Notes under the pieces: generated by a model | The model's database searches: none | Told to the model about the DNA's origin: nothing | Seen by the model: only the letters and a program-made list of their open reading frames with translations | Translations under genes and position numbers: made by a program | In this document: positions 9,949 through 20,706 of the stretch, piece by piece | Layout of the letters: every line of letters starts with the position of its first letter | Numbering within the stretch: position 1 is the stretch's first letter | Assembly (NCBI GenBank): GCA_032821775.1 | Contig: JAVLRN010000004.1 | Span: forward strand, 2,170,001 to 2,234,000 | Reading direction: 5' to 3' | DNA length: 64,000 nt | Source of the DNA: Sanguinoderma infundibulare | Lineage: Eukaryota > Basidiomycota > Agaricomycetes > Polyporales > Polyporaceae

Positions 9949-12900
9949 TAGAGCCCTGCCCCCTCGGGCGCGGGAACATCAGGGAAGATTTCAGTCACAT
10001 GGGCGTGTGGTACCGTATGGTAGGCACGTGGGGCGGTGGTGGATTGGCTGAGGGGAGCGGGGCCCTGCAAATGTTGGCCGAGAGGGTGGGGTGCGTTGCA
10101 ACAACGACAGAACGGACGATACTGTGGGGTGGAAGAAGAGGAGGCGCGGATGAACCCGTCGGCATCAGCAGCCATGCGCGGCGGGCCCGGGTTAGCGGTG
10201 TGAGCAGCAGGATTGCGACGGGAGACATGGACACCGAACTCATGCCGGCAGCGGCACGAACGGCAGTAAGGGTCAGAGGCCGGGGGGTGTACATGGACGC
10301 CGAATTTGTGGGAAATGCCGCAGGAGCAGCAGGGGACGGGCAGCCCCATCTGGCGGGCCACGTTAGCATTCTGTGAAGGATGGTTGATTTCAGCGAGCCG
10401 CGCGCGGCGGCTGGGACACGCAGGAGAAGTAGAAGGATGGTCACCCCCGCAGTTGGCGCAAGCCTCAACAGCGGTGGGGGCGACCGCGACATGGTCGTAC
10501 GTACAGTGAGCCCCGGCGCAGACGGCGCACTTGGGGGCCTTACGGCATGAGGTAGTGGGGTGGTCCAGGCCCTGGCAGTTAGCACAGAGTCGAACCGTTT
10601 GGCGGGTGGGGCAGAGCAAGGACGGGCGAAGTCCGACCCCAAACTTGAATTCGAGCGGCTTGTTGTGGAGGAGATGGGCACGCGCGAAGAGGTGAGACTC
10701 CTCGCGCACGTCGATGTAGAGGGAGGCAGCGTCGGGGGAGGGGTTGGGGAGCCACCTAGCGCCAACGATGCAGTCAGTGGGGATGGAATGCCACGGCGAC
10801 GATGCCGGAGCGCGGGCCGCAGCTTCCCTAGCGCAAAGAAGGGGGTCAATTTCGACGCTGTCGCCCCCAAGGAGGTGCATGCGTGAAGGGATGGAATGAA
10901 CGACGAAAGCGGTGAAATACTTAAAACCGGTGCTCTCCAGGGCCGGGAGCTTGAGGAGTTCGCCAACCGATATGTCGAGGAGTTGGATATAGTCGCCGGA
11001 GAGGGCGGCGGGGGTGACGATGGAGAGGGCGTAGCCGGCTGGTCCCCAGTGGACGGCTGAGATGGCGATGTTGTCGGAGGCGAGGTGACGGCGAATGTTA
11101 GCCTCCGGTTCCCGGAGGTGGGGCGGGAAAGGACGTTCGAATCGGTATTGTCGTGCGGTGGCGTGCCCTTTCGGGAGGGCAGAGATCTTGGAATTGATGA
11201 TTTCGTCGACGTTGACACGCGGAGGGCCGCGGGACCACGCCGAGGGTCTGATAGGGGGCGTAGGTGGGGGTTGCCGGGTGGTGGGAGGCTGTGGGGGGTT
11301 AGCGGGGGGAGCGGCCGGAGCCGCAGGAGCAGGGACGGGAGGAGGAGAAGGTGGACGGGGCAGGAGAGAGTTGGGAGCAGAGGTGGTTACCTTGGGCGCA
11401 GTGGTCTTGGTGGGAGGCTGCGCGGCCGGGGCGGAGCCGGAGGACGACGTGACGGCATAGGAGACGCCTGCAACCGTCTTGCCCTTCTTTCGCTTGGAGG
11501 CGGTAGACCGGGCGTGCTTAGTGGTGGGATGGGGCCCCTTGCACGTAGCGCAGCGGGGGCCGGCAGCAGGGACGGGGCCGGGGAAGGGAGTGCTGTCGCG
11601 CTCCATGGCGGCCGGGGTGAAGCGCACCCTCGGGCCTGGGGGGGCGTCGACAGGGGCGGAGTTGTGGACAGAGTGCATGGAGCCGGCAGTACCGACTGAC
11701 GTGACGCCGCGCATGGGGGAAGACGGGGAAGGGGAGCGGGGGGGGACTGCGTCTGGCGCGGGCCGCCCCGCTACGGGGACCTGTGGGAAGTAAGCAGCAT
11801 ATGGATGGGATGGGGAAGCAAATGCGGCAACAAAAGAGTCCTTAACAAGTAAGGCCAAACGGAGGGCCGAGTCGAAGACGAAGGGGTAGGTGTGCATAAG
11901 GAAGTAGAGAACGCAAGGGGGGAGAGCAAGGCAACGGGCGAGTTCATAAGTAGTGAAGTCGGCGCAGGAGGAGATACGGGGACGTTCAAGGAAGAAAAGG
12001 GACGTGCATTCCTGAAGCAGGGCCAGGTCGGAGGGGGAGACGTCGGAGAGCATCTCGATGACTTTACCGGGGAGTTCGTCGGCCACCGGAGAGTCGGGAA
12101 GGGAAGCATTGGGGAGGAGCCGTGCGATGCACAGGTATGCGTCGCGGCAGGCGTCGCCGTCGGCTTGGAGGAAAGTGTCCGCGTCCCAGGCGTGGTTGAT
12201 ATCGTTAACGGTGGGGTCAGCTAGGGCTTCGGGGGGGACCTGGTCCGGAGTGCTGTTGGTGAGAGCGTTCAGGCCGTACTGGATCCTGGTGAGCTGTATG
12301 GCGGTGTTGTCGAACTCGACGAAGGGGATGGTCGAGCGGTCGAGAACGGGGGGAAGGGACATGGCCCAGTGGAGGTGCGGGTGGAGGGTGGCCACGTGGG
12401 CAAAGTACCCGAGAAGTGGCGGGAGACGGCTGGTGTCAACAACGGCCGTCGGGGGAGGAGCGCGAGTGGGGGAAAACGCAGGGGCGGGGGTCGGGATGCC
12501 TGAGGTAGAAGGGATGGTCTGGGCGTGGCTAGACTGCGCTCCAGACGAAGAAGGGGTGGGCATGGGGTGAGGTGGAGCCATCTGGGAGGAGGGAGGGGGG
12601 GCCGCCTCGTGGGAGGTGGGCGTGAGGGTGAGGGTGACAGGGGAGGTCATGTCGTGAAGGTGAGCATCCTGGAGGGCGTTGATCTGCAGGACGTGCTGGG
12701 CGTCCGCGATGATGGCAGTCAGGCTGAGTTGTGCGACAGGGGCGGGCGGGACAGGGGAAGACGCCTGGGTGGACGGGCCGGAGGGGCGGATCGTGGGAGC
12801 AGAAGAGGGGGTGAGAGTGACCGGTGAGGCGAAATCATGAATAGAGCCGGGAAGTATCGGCACGTTGTCGGGGGCAGGCAAGCACGCCTGCACCACGAGG

Positions 12901-13163
12901 CGGGCAGCGGTGTCGTCGGAGACGTGGACATCGGGGTCCCCGTCGCCTTCATCGTCGTCGTCGTCATCATCGTCGTCGTTGTCGTCTTCGTCTTCATTCA
13001 TGGGGACGGGGGCTCCGGCCTGATCGGGGGCGGGGGAGGGGATGTGAAGAGACGTCTCCTCCGGGACGGAGGTGGGGACGATAAAGTTGGCGGCAAGCTG
13101 GTGTTGCGCCGAATTCTCGAGAAAAACAATGGCTGAAGCGGGGGGGTTGTCGTTGGGATCCAT
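9948..13163 (-). CDS. LINE ORF1, gag-like nucleic-acid-binding protein
   Basis: 1071 residues from the ATG at 13163. The open frame extends upstream past the 14-bp duplication at 13259, but that part is host flank, so the internal ATG is preferred. Features: an acidic run of Asp/Glu (about residues 55-75), long Pro/Ser/Ala-rich linkers, a basic patch SKRKKGK, then a C-terminal cluster of Cys/His knuckles (CANCQGLDHPTTSC, CAVCAGAHC, CANCGGDHPSTSPAC) and further CxxC pairs near the end. This is the usual RNA-binding coat protein of two-ORF LINEs. Its stop overlaps the ORF2 start. Confidence 0.9.
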   Translation of the reverse strand: MDPNDNPPASAIVFLENSAQHQLAANFIVPTSVPEETSLHIPSPAPDQAGAPVPMNEDEDDNDDDDDDDDDEGDGDPDVHVSDDTAARLVVQACLPAPDNVPILPGSIHDFASPVTLTPSSAPTIRPSGPSTQASSPVPPAPVAQLSLTAIIADAQHVLQINALQDAHLHDMTSPVTLTLTPTSHEAAPPPSSQMAPPHPMPTPSSSGAQSSHAQTIPSTSGIPTPAPAFSPTRAPPPTAVVDTSRLPPLLGYFAHVATLHPHLHWAMSLPPVLDRSTIPFVEFDNTAIQLTRIQYGLNALTNSTPDQVPPEALADPTVNDINHAWDADTFLQADGDACRDAYLCIARLLPNASLPDSPVADELPGKVIEMLSDVSPSDLALLQECTSLFFLERPRISSCADFTTYELARCLALPPCVLYFLMHTYPFVFDSALRLALLVKDSFVAAFASPSHPYAAYFPQVPVAGRPAPDAVPPRSPSPSSPMRGVTSVGTAGSMHSVHNSAPVDAPPGPRVRFTPAAMERDSTPFPGPVPAAGPRCATCKGPHPTTKHARSTASKRKKGKTVAGVSYAVTSSSGSAPAAQPPTKTTAPKVTTSAPNSLLPRPPSPPPVPAPAAPAAPPANPPQPPTTRQPPPTPPIRPSAWSRGPPRVNVDEIINSKISALPKGHATARQYRFERPFPPHLREPEANIRRHLASDNIAISAVHWGPAGYALSIVTPAALSGDYIQLLDISVGELLKLPALESTGFKYFTAFVVHSIPSRMHLLGGDSVEIDPLLCAREAAARAPASSPWHSIPTDCIVGARWLPNPSPDAASLYIDVREESHLFARAHLLHNKPLEFKFGVGLRPSLLCPTRQTVRLCANCQGLDHPTTSCRKAPKCAVCAGAHCTYDHVAVAPTAVEACANCGGDHPSTSPACPSRRARLAEINHPSQNANVARQMGLPVPCCSCGISHKFGVHVHPPASDPYCRSCRCRHEFGVHVSRRNPAAHTANPGPPRMAADADGFIRASSSSTPQYRPFCRCCNAPHPLGQHLQGPAPLSQSTTAPRAYHTVPHAHVTEIFPDVPAPEGAGL

Positions 13164-13258
13164 AGTAGAGGTGACCAAGTATGCGGGGTACGAGGAGGGG
13201 GATGGGACGGGATGGGCGCCTAAACGCGATGGTGGTGGTACTGGGTCAAGAAGCGATG

Positions 13259-13272
13259 GCCAGTCAGTTCCC
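13259..13272 (+). repeat. LINE target-site duplication, 5'-side copy
   Basis: GCCAGTCAGTTCCC, identical to 2521-2534. It lies 62 bp before the ATG of the F-box/WD40 gene. Confidence 0.93.
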
Positions 13273-13334
13273 ACCAATGTCAAAACCTATGGCCATCCGA
13301 CTGGGCGTGTACTGCCCAGAGTCCCACATCCGCC

Positions 13335-15802
13335 ATGCCCATCATGTCCTCCCCCGTGCCCACTATGCCCTCCGCCATCTCCTCGTCAGCCAGCCTTCCT
13401 GTGGAGCTCGTCGAGCACATTATCGACTTGTCTAGCGGCGACCTCAAAGCCCTTTTCAACCTTTCCCTATGTGCTCACACGCTTCTCCCACGCACCCGTC
13501 GTCATCTCTTCGTCGGTGTCAAGATCGATACCATGTCCAAAATGCAGTCAGTCGAGGAGTTCCTGGACGCCCGGCCATGGTTACCTTCATTGATTCACCG
13601 AGTCACGATTTCTTTGAGAAGAGAGCCTTCGACTTCCCTTGCCTTGCTTGCAGTTGTTCCGGTTCCTATCTTCACCAGGTTGCCCAATCTTCGTCATTGG
13701 ATTCTTCGGGGCGGTTATTCTACGATGCCAGGCACATTCTCACTCAATCCTTTCGTGTTGACCGGACTCAGATTTTATGGGATCCATATCCAGAGTTTGA
13801 CCCTTGGAGCGATCTGCTTTCCGACCTGCGCTAGCTTGGGACGCCTTCTCCTCGCCTTCCCAAACATTCGGACTCTAATTTCTTCTATCACCGTGACGAA
13901 GGAAGTGTATGGGACGGCCGACCACTTGCTTAGACGACGGTTGATTGAACAGCTCCGTCTAACCAGCTTAACGGTGAGCTTTTCGTTATGCAATGCCGTA
14001 TTTCCCGGATCCAAAGCTAAGAATGGTCCAACTTCAGATAGATGTATCGGATAGCAGAACGGCTACGTTCTTACTCGAGATATCGCAGGCCACCGTCCAA
14101 CACCTCAACCTGGTGATACCTCCCGGTACAATTCACGAGGCGTTTATCGAAGGTGCTGCGCATCCGATAAATGTTTAAAATACAACTAACAATCACCGTT
14201 CAATGTCTCTAGTTGTTTCACAGTTCCCGCGTCTCAAAGCTCTGTCAATGGATATCAAGATTTATCCAATGTCCTTCTCAGACGACGAGTCGCGATTTGT
14301 ACTAGGTGTTGTCCAAATTTTACGGTCCATCGACCGCTCTGGGATGGTGAATGCGCCGGAGGTGACAATCACAATCTCGTCTCTCTTATCTACCCTCTAT
14401 TATTTCCTTTCCCTCCATGTTACCCCAGAGGCCCGCAGCGAGCTCGAGAAAGCCATCCTCGTCTCTCCCTTGCGTCGGTCCTTGATCTTTCAACCTCGGA
14501 GTTGGAATAGGCACACATATCACACGCACCGGGAACAACTCTGGATATCCGCCATCAAAGAACAATTCCCGGAGCTACACAGCCGCAACCTACTTTCTGT
14601 GCAATTCTCTGAAGAACGTGTCAGTCACGGTGAGTTCTGTGCCGCTTGGTTTGCAACTGGATATTTATCGCTTGAACTCATGATTGTTCACAGTTAATCA
14701 CTTTGTCGCTCATGAAGATAGCGTGAGGAGAATCATCGCCTCTCCAGACGGCAAGTGGTTTGCAAGCGGATCATACGACTCCACCATTTTCGTCTGGGAT
14801 GCCCAACCGCCTCATACCATTGTACGGGACTGGGTGGCGCATGCAGGGTGTGTCAGCGACCTCGTCTTCTCTCCCGACAGTCGATACATCCTTTCCATCG
14901 GCATTGATGCCACTCCGAGGGTGTGGGACCTCCGGACGAATGCGGAGCTAGTGGCGACACTCAGCGGCCACACGGGCAGAGTCCGGTGTTGTTCTTGGGC
15001 GAGCAGCGGTCTACTCGCGACCGGCTCTGCTGATGGGACTGTCCGTGTCTGGGATGGCCCGAGCCCGAGCGGCGGCGGATTTCGGCAACGCTATGTGCTC
15101 ACGGACCCCCAGGGTGGTAGTGCTCGTCCCATCGTCACCATTCGTTTCTCACCCAACGCGACCTGGCTTCTGGCGCTCTCGGATTCTCGCGGGGAGGCCG
15201 GGACTTCGAACGTCGTCGACTCAGACAAAGCCCAATACCTCTGTACATGGAGACTCAGCTCAGAGTCCCATCCCGTTCACAGAGCGCTCTGCAAGCAATC
15301 TGCTGCAATTACCGACGCCTCGTTCGACCCTGCCAGCCGTCAAATAGTCACCGCGTCCATGGACGGTGCGATCTCCGTTTGGGGGCTCGACCCCGGAGAG
15401 CCAGCGCATTCGGTCTCCGTCGGGGCTCCTTCCACACAGCATGCCAAGACCCAAGTCACGTTTTCCTCCGACGGCAGATCCATCCTGGTACTGGATGCGA
15501 GCTGCAGCACCATCTACCTTTGGGGTCTGGCAGGCGGCGCGCTCTTGCGACTCGCCAATGACATCCGTCCCAACCAGGCCGGATTCTCCCTCGACAGCCA
15601 GCACGTCGCAGCGATTTCCGCTGATGCGTTTCGCGTATGGAGGACGAGGGATGCTTCGTGCGTGGTAGAGAAGAATCGCAGAGCCGAGGAGGCCGTCTAC
15701 CCGCAGTGTCTTACCTTTTCCCCGGACGGACGCGTATTAGTGACCGGCCACATGCGGGGCGACGTCAACTTCTACCAGTTTGATGATTTGGTTTCAGTAT
15801 AA
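13335..15802 (+). CDS. F-box protein with C-terminal WD40 propeller
   Basis: Proposed exons 13335-13973, 14038-14152, 14213-14629 and 14694-15802, 759 residues, with GT-AG introns and frame kept at each junction. Residues about 15-60 (SLPVELVEHIIDLSS...FNLSLCAHTLLPRTRRHLF) are an F-box-like helix set that would contact Skp1. A leucine-rich middle without clear domain follows. The last roughly 370 residues are WD repeats (DSVRRIIASPDGKWFASGSY, TIFVWD, ATPRVWDL, GTVRVWD, FYQFDD), probably a seven-bladed propeller for substrates. It would act as a substrate receptor of an SCF ubiquitin ligase. Exon 2 could begin at 14024 instead. If the third intron is wrong, these are two adjacent genes. A full-length LINE sits just upstream, head to head. 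Confidence 0.72.
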
Positions 15803-15953
15803 CGATTGTACCACACACAACCCCTTGACCACATACGATAAATGTGCATGACAGGCATTCGATAACGTCGCTTTATAAATACATACGGTCGTCCCCAGCG
15901 AAGACATGATTAGGTTACTACCCAACATTGCGCTGATGCGTCCTGCAAGCACT

Positions 15954-17594
15954 CTACGCCTCCCTCAAAACACGATACCTGCTAAAAACCACTCCCCAAG
16001 TCTCCCGATCTTGCTTCGGCCGCTCATTCGACGGTGCAAAGTCGAGAGAGGGGAACAACCGGAGGACATAGCGAGCCACATCCTCGATATGTTCTTCATC
16101 AGGTATGCGACGTCCCACACCACCAACAATTAACCTTGCGAGACCATGGGGTTCCCCATCTGGCGGAGGAGGCACGTCCATGAAGTCTCGCGAATGGAGG
16201 TCGAGGTAGGGGAGGTGGAGCATGCGGAGGTTCGGGCAAGACGTGCGGAAGTGGTCGAGGATGACGGGCGTCGGGACCTGGGCTCCCTCCTGCCAGTCCT
16301 GCCACGTCGGGAGGAACGAGAACACCTCGAGCTTCGGCCACGCGGAAACCATGTCCATGTAGTCCTTGTCGTCGCCAGGCAGCACGTCGGTGCCACGGAG
16401 CGCGAAGTGCTTCAGCTCGCGCAGCTGGAAGAGCGGGGTGAGCAGCTCGACGAGGGTGTGGTTGTTGAGCAAATGGCGCCGGTACTCGGCACTGTGAAAG
16501 GTGAAGGCTTCGAACACGGCCGGGTCCACTGCGCAAGCGAACGTGGCGAGGCACGCGATGTAGTCCAGGGCGGTGTCCGAGTTGGCCTTCACCAATCTAA
16601 GTGTCGCTGTCCTCAGGTTCGGAAGCCGCAAGGTCTCGAAGACCTCTGTGAGCAAAGAGCAATGCCGACCGATGGACAATGTGCGCAACGTGTGCGCGTG
16701 GATGGGGCCGCATGGCAGGTGCTCGTCCGGTTGGAGGGAATCGATTTCAAGGCTGGAGAGACGTGGCATGGCGACAAGGTTGCGAAAGGTCGTTGTACTG
16801 ACTGCTCCTATACTGACTTCCCGAAGGTACTCGAACGAGGTGATGACGGACAACTCCTGCGCGGTGATGGAAGCGCCAGGCAAGTGTAGACGTTGCAAGT
16901 ATGGTGACGACTTGCGTAACCGGGGGATTGGGTGTTGGAAAGGGACATTTACGACGCCAGTGAGGGGAGTGTGATCGCTGTTGATGTCGAAGCGGGACAG
17001 ATTCGCGTAGTTGAGAGTAACGGCCTGCAGGGTCGGGGCTGAGAATGCGGAGAACGAGGTGTCGAGAAATGACTCCGGGGAAATCGACAAGACTTGGAGG
17101 GATGGTAGAACCGGGTTGCCGCCGTTCTGTTTCAGGATGGCACGGAAGAAATCCGCGTATGCGACGGACTCCCCGTCAAGCTCGGGAATCTCCAGTTCGC
17201 GAACAAATCGCGCGTACCACTGGAACCGCTCCCATCTTTCGGGGAACTGCTGAAATTCAGAAGAGACGATCTGCATGCAAATCACATGGTTATTAGTAAC
17301 GCCACACTAACCAGGCCGATTACTCACTTCAGCAATGTGGCCCCCAAAGAATATAACGGCGGGAAGGGCTTCTCTAGACACAAGGGACCACAACGGCGTC
17401 GGGGGAGACATGGTCTTCCATAGGACACGCAGTGCGGGCTCGCTGAAGGCCCGACACACAAGGGCGGAGTTCTTGAGATCGACTGCCGTGAGTTCGTCCT
17501 GGTTGCGGTAACAGTATCCATCGAAGATTTCCCGTAGAATGTCGTCATTCGTGAGTGCGCGAAGCGAAGGGGCACCCTTGGGACCTGCACACAT
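15954..17594 (-). CDS. F-box protein, paralogue A
   Basis: Exons 17594-17328 and 17270-15954 give 527 residues. The ATG (MCAGPKGAPSLRAL) is chosen because the equivalent ATG is kept in paralogues B (52089) and C (56204). A GT-AG intron ending in GTGAACAG lies just upstream in all three and would be a 5'-UTR intron. F-box: LTNDDILREIFDG...LVCRAFSEPALRVLWKTM (residues 14-65). The rest has leucine-rich segments (LPSLQVLSIS, RLSSLEIDSL, LPNLRTATLRLV) and ends in EDVARYVLRLFPSL, typical of Agaricomycete F-box families. It converges with the WD40 gene 150 bp away. Function is inferred as an SCF adaptor, substrate unknown. Confidence 0.85.
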
Positions 17595-17741
17595 CCTTTT
17601 CTTTCTGTTCACCACCCGCCAGATTAGCAATACATGTGAATCTACGTGGAAGCGGTGCTCACCAGTGGTGGAGGGTGTCGTTGATGGAGGTCTGTTCGAG
17701 GAGGAAGAATTCAATGGGTACGTTTGCAGGAGATGTTCTCT

Positions 17742-17749
17742 CTTTTATA
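17742..17749 (-). promoter_or_regulatory. TATA box of F-box paralogue A
   Basis: TATAAAAG on the minus strand, about 150 bp before the chosen ATG. The same octamer occurs at the same relative place in paralogues B and C. Confidence 0.7.
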
Positions 17750-18349
17750 TGGGGTTACTGCTTGTTGTGCGAACGCTTTGTCGCTGTCTGCGGCGGTAAG
17801 ACCGGCCGGCCGCTCTGATTTGGGTGGTGGCTTGAGACATGACGGCTCGGACAGGGCCTCGACGCTTTAGCCACACTGACCATCCACGCTGTGCACTGTC
17901 CTCGAGATCCGTATTACGGATGCTCGCAGAATAATAAGAACAAGGCGGCAAACATGGGCAACAACACTATACCCATCCTCCAGCCTGTTTGGTCCGGACA
18001 ATTGTTCGGCCAGCAGCATTGTCCGGATCATGGATGATCCATGCCCGGTTCAGGTGCTATCCTTTCGTCCGGATTGAAGGAGGCAACGACGCCGACATAG
18101 ACAACATCCCGACGCTTGGGCACCGCGGGGACGGGCAGGAGCAGACGACTGTCACAGGTGACGAGTCATCCGAGCGCGCCGATTTTGTCCGGACTAAAGA
18201 TGAGGCATATGGGGGAATTATCTGAGACCTGGAAATAATAGAACAATATAAATTGGCATGGATGGGAAGCGATACGGATACAACGCTCCGGCCGGCTGTT
18301 TACTATCTCAGTCAAGCCTGGGCGCCGCTCTTCTATTCGCGAGTCTTCA

Positions 18350-18975
18350 AGGAAAATCTTGCATGGTCTCCCTTTCACTCCTCTCTGGCTTCGGCGTGTC
18401 GGTGGGGAGATGTGGAGCATTTATAGTATGAGTATGTTCTGGAGGATGCGAATTAACTATAGCTTATGGTTGCCTTGGAACGTGCCCTCATTTGCCTTGT
18501 TTTGATTTGGAGCGTCCGGCCGCCACGAGGGGAAGCACGGCCACGTTGCCTCGTCGTTCTCGAAAGCGAGCCTTCAAATTTCAATCTTATATGCTGCACG
18601 AGGCTGATGGTTGCATGGAACGCAAGTTAACCAGGACTCGCCTTGAGTGGCCTCTGCCGCTACCTGCTCCCAGCTCAACGCCGATTCTGCATGTCGTACA
18701 CGACCTATTTCTCCCATGTGCGCAATGATGGTGTCCACGTCGTCATCCTCGCAGTGTAGAGGTGCAGATGGTGAGATCCGCTGCCGTTCGAGGAGCCCAC
18801 AAAGGTCGACTTCGGGTTTAGCGATCCCTTCGCCTGGAAAGCCTCGCGGTGAGTCAAAGGGGCGAACAATTCGACGAGACATACCTTCCTCCTCATCCAG
18901 GTCTACGCTTTCCTCGACCTTGTCCTCGGAAGACGCTTCCAAACTCCGCCCGACGTCCACCGTCGGTCCCGACAT
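18350..18975 (-). pseudogene. Decayed RGG-protein copy at locus 1
   Basis: The minus strand reads PEVDLCGLLERQRIS, DDDVDTIIAHMG and WEQVAAEATQGES, matching the C-terminal half of the intact RGG proteins at 50441 and 54582. A diverged DLDEEEG stretch stands for their ELDEEERKEY block. The Arg/Gly-rich N-terminus is gone, and further matches to exons 2 and 3 (near 18570-18500 and 18400-18350) carry frameshifts. It lies upstream of F-box A in the same order and orientation as the intact pairs at locus 2. Confidence 0.75.
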
Positions 18976-19222
18976 TATTATTGAAGCCTACCGCGTCATA
19001 TGCTGATTGCCGCAGTCGATGATCCTTCCGCGTTGTCTGACATATTGTCGACGTTTGAAAAGCTGTTTGGCAGAGGGAGAAAGAGAGGAGGGCGCAGAGC
19101 GCCGAGCTGCGGGCCGAGGGAGGAGAGCCGGATAGGGTTATAACGAGCTTGACTTGACTTGAACGCTCACGATCACCGTCGGCGACGGCGACGACGCGCA
19201 CCACGACCTCTATGCTCCAGCG

Positions 19223-20706
19223 ATGATGCAGACCGCCCCCTTCTACCAGCCCCCTCTGGCGACGCCGATGCAGCCCAGCAACGCGCCGGCGGGCGACTCG
19301 ACCCGCACGTCCGTCAACCACCTCCTCGCCGGTGCATGTTCAACCCCATGCTCGACCGCCGCACACGCCTTCGTCCAGATCGTCCCGCCTCTCTCGCGCT
19401 TCCAGCTTGCACTCGACGTCTTGATGCCTATGCTTGATGCTCCTATAGAAGTCAGTCCAACATCGCTCGTCATCATGCTGTGGTTGTGTGGTGCTGACGA
19501 CGCGCGCATAGCTGACCCAGCGCATACTCGTGTCCTATATATTGTACTCACTATACGCCCCGCACCCCATTTCCCTTAATCCCTTCAAGTCCGTACTCTA
19601 TGCCACCTTTGTCAGGGAGCGCGATTCTGCCGTGCAGGTCGCCAACGCGGGCGCCGTCAGCGAGAACGAGCAGTTGGTCTGGGTCCTCTGGAAGATCCTC
19701 AAGGGCGACGGCAGCGACGTAAGTCCCATCCCGTCCTTTGCGATCACGTCCAGTGTCAGTTCATCTTCAGCAGATCGGTCCGTTTTCGCCGAACACGCTA
19801 GCACGATCGCCCCTGCCGCCCAAGCTCAGGGCTGCGAATTTGACTCTGGACGAAGAGGCTCCGGCGCAAAAGTTCGTCGAGTCGGCTGCACGAGAAGGCT
19901 CGATCAAAGAAGAGGACGCGGAGAAGTACTCCCGCGCGGCGACGCTCCTGTTTGCTGCACGCGAGCGGGTCCTGTCCCTCTCTGAGCAACGCGTGAGTCC
20001 CCCCGTTCATCAAACTCAAGCCCGCGTGCTTAGCACGGTCCCGTCCAGATCGTGCTCTCGATGATCTCCGAGCTTACCTCGCCTCCGGTCGTAACGTCCG
20101 TCGATCTCCCATCCATCCTGGGCACGAACCCCTCGCTCGGCCATCCGCTCATGACGGCTCTTCTCTCTTCCACGAGCGAGACCGGACCAGAACCATTCCT
20201 GGACGTCATAAAGCACCTCCCGCCCATCCTGCCGTCGTTCGATCTCATCGGCCGCCTGCTGCGCGACTCGACCGGCATACCCGACCTCAGCACCGGCGGG
20301 CGGACGACGATCGCGGACCTCGTGCGCATCGAAGTCCTCGGCTGGTTCATCCACGACAGCGTCTCGTGGCTCGATCGCGCGGAACAGGACGAACGCGAAG
20401 GGAACATCAGCGACGACCGGTTCGCAAAGGGTGTTCAGAATGTACGTCGTCCTTCGTACCAGAGCCTTCATGCGCGTCGCGGACAACTCCCTCGCGCGGT
20501 GGAGGACCTTCGTTGCGGGGTCAAATAGGTCGCTGACGGACGTGCCTTCGCAGCTCTGTCGTTTTTATAACTCACTTATTAAGCTGGGCGTCGTCGACCC
20601 CGCCTCGGACGCGGACTCGGCCGAGATGGCGCACTTCACCCTGCGCAACTCGCGCTTCGAGGAGGCCAACGCGCTCTACCGCGTCCTCGCCATGGGCAAG
20701 TTCTGA
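19223..20706 (+). CDS. CNOT11: CCR4-NOT complex subunit 11 (CNOT11)
   Basis: Five exons (19223-19450, 19512-19718, 19771-19992, 20049-20441, 20554-20706) give 400 residues, with all introns GT-AG and 50-110 nt. Family signatures: NPFKSVLYATF in the N-terminal DUF2363-type region, then NPSLGHPLMTALLSS, FLDVIKHLPPILPSFDLIGR, FIHDSVSWLDR, QNLCRFYNSLIKLGVVD and ending SRFEEANALYRVLAMGKF. These match the order in metazoan CNOT11, where this half docks on the NOT1 N-terminus with CNOT10. The complex shortens mRNA poly(A) tails in the cytoplasm. The protein is shorter than the human one, mainly in the middle linker. It converges with CLA4. Confidence 0.9.

Larger units (their letters stand above)
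2535..13258 (-). mobile_element. Full-length non-LTR retrotransposon (Tad1/I-like LINE)
   Basis: The element runs on the minus strand from a 95-nt 5' leader (13258-13164) through ORF1, ORF2 and a roughly 180-nt 3' UTR to a 19-nt poly(A) (2553-2535). It is bounded by a perfect 14-bp target duplication. ORF1 is gag-like with zinc knuckles. ORF2 has AP-type endonuclease, reverse transcriptase with YVDD, RNase H and a terminal Cys-His finger, the layout of RNase-H-bearing fungal LINEs of the Tad1/I group. Subtracting the nested 2455 bp (3366-5820, insert plus one target copy) gives an element of about 8.27 kb. Both ORFs are otherwise open, so the insertion is young. The nested insertion makes this copy incapable of a complete ORF2. 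Confidence 0.95.

Noticed and set aside
13164..13283. Upstream start of LINE ORF1 at 13283
   Set aside because: Codons beyond 13258 lie outside the 14-bp target duplication, hence in host DNA; the ATG at 13163 is inside the element.
17594..17714. Longer N-terminus for F-box A (MNSSSSNRPPS...)
   Set aside because: It needs a TTG start and reads through a well-conserved GT-AG intron; the ATG kept in all three paralogues lies downstream.
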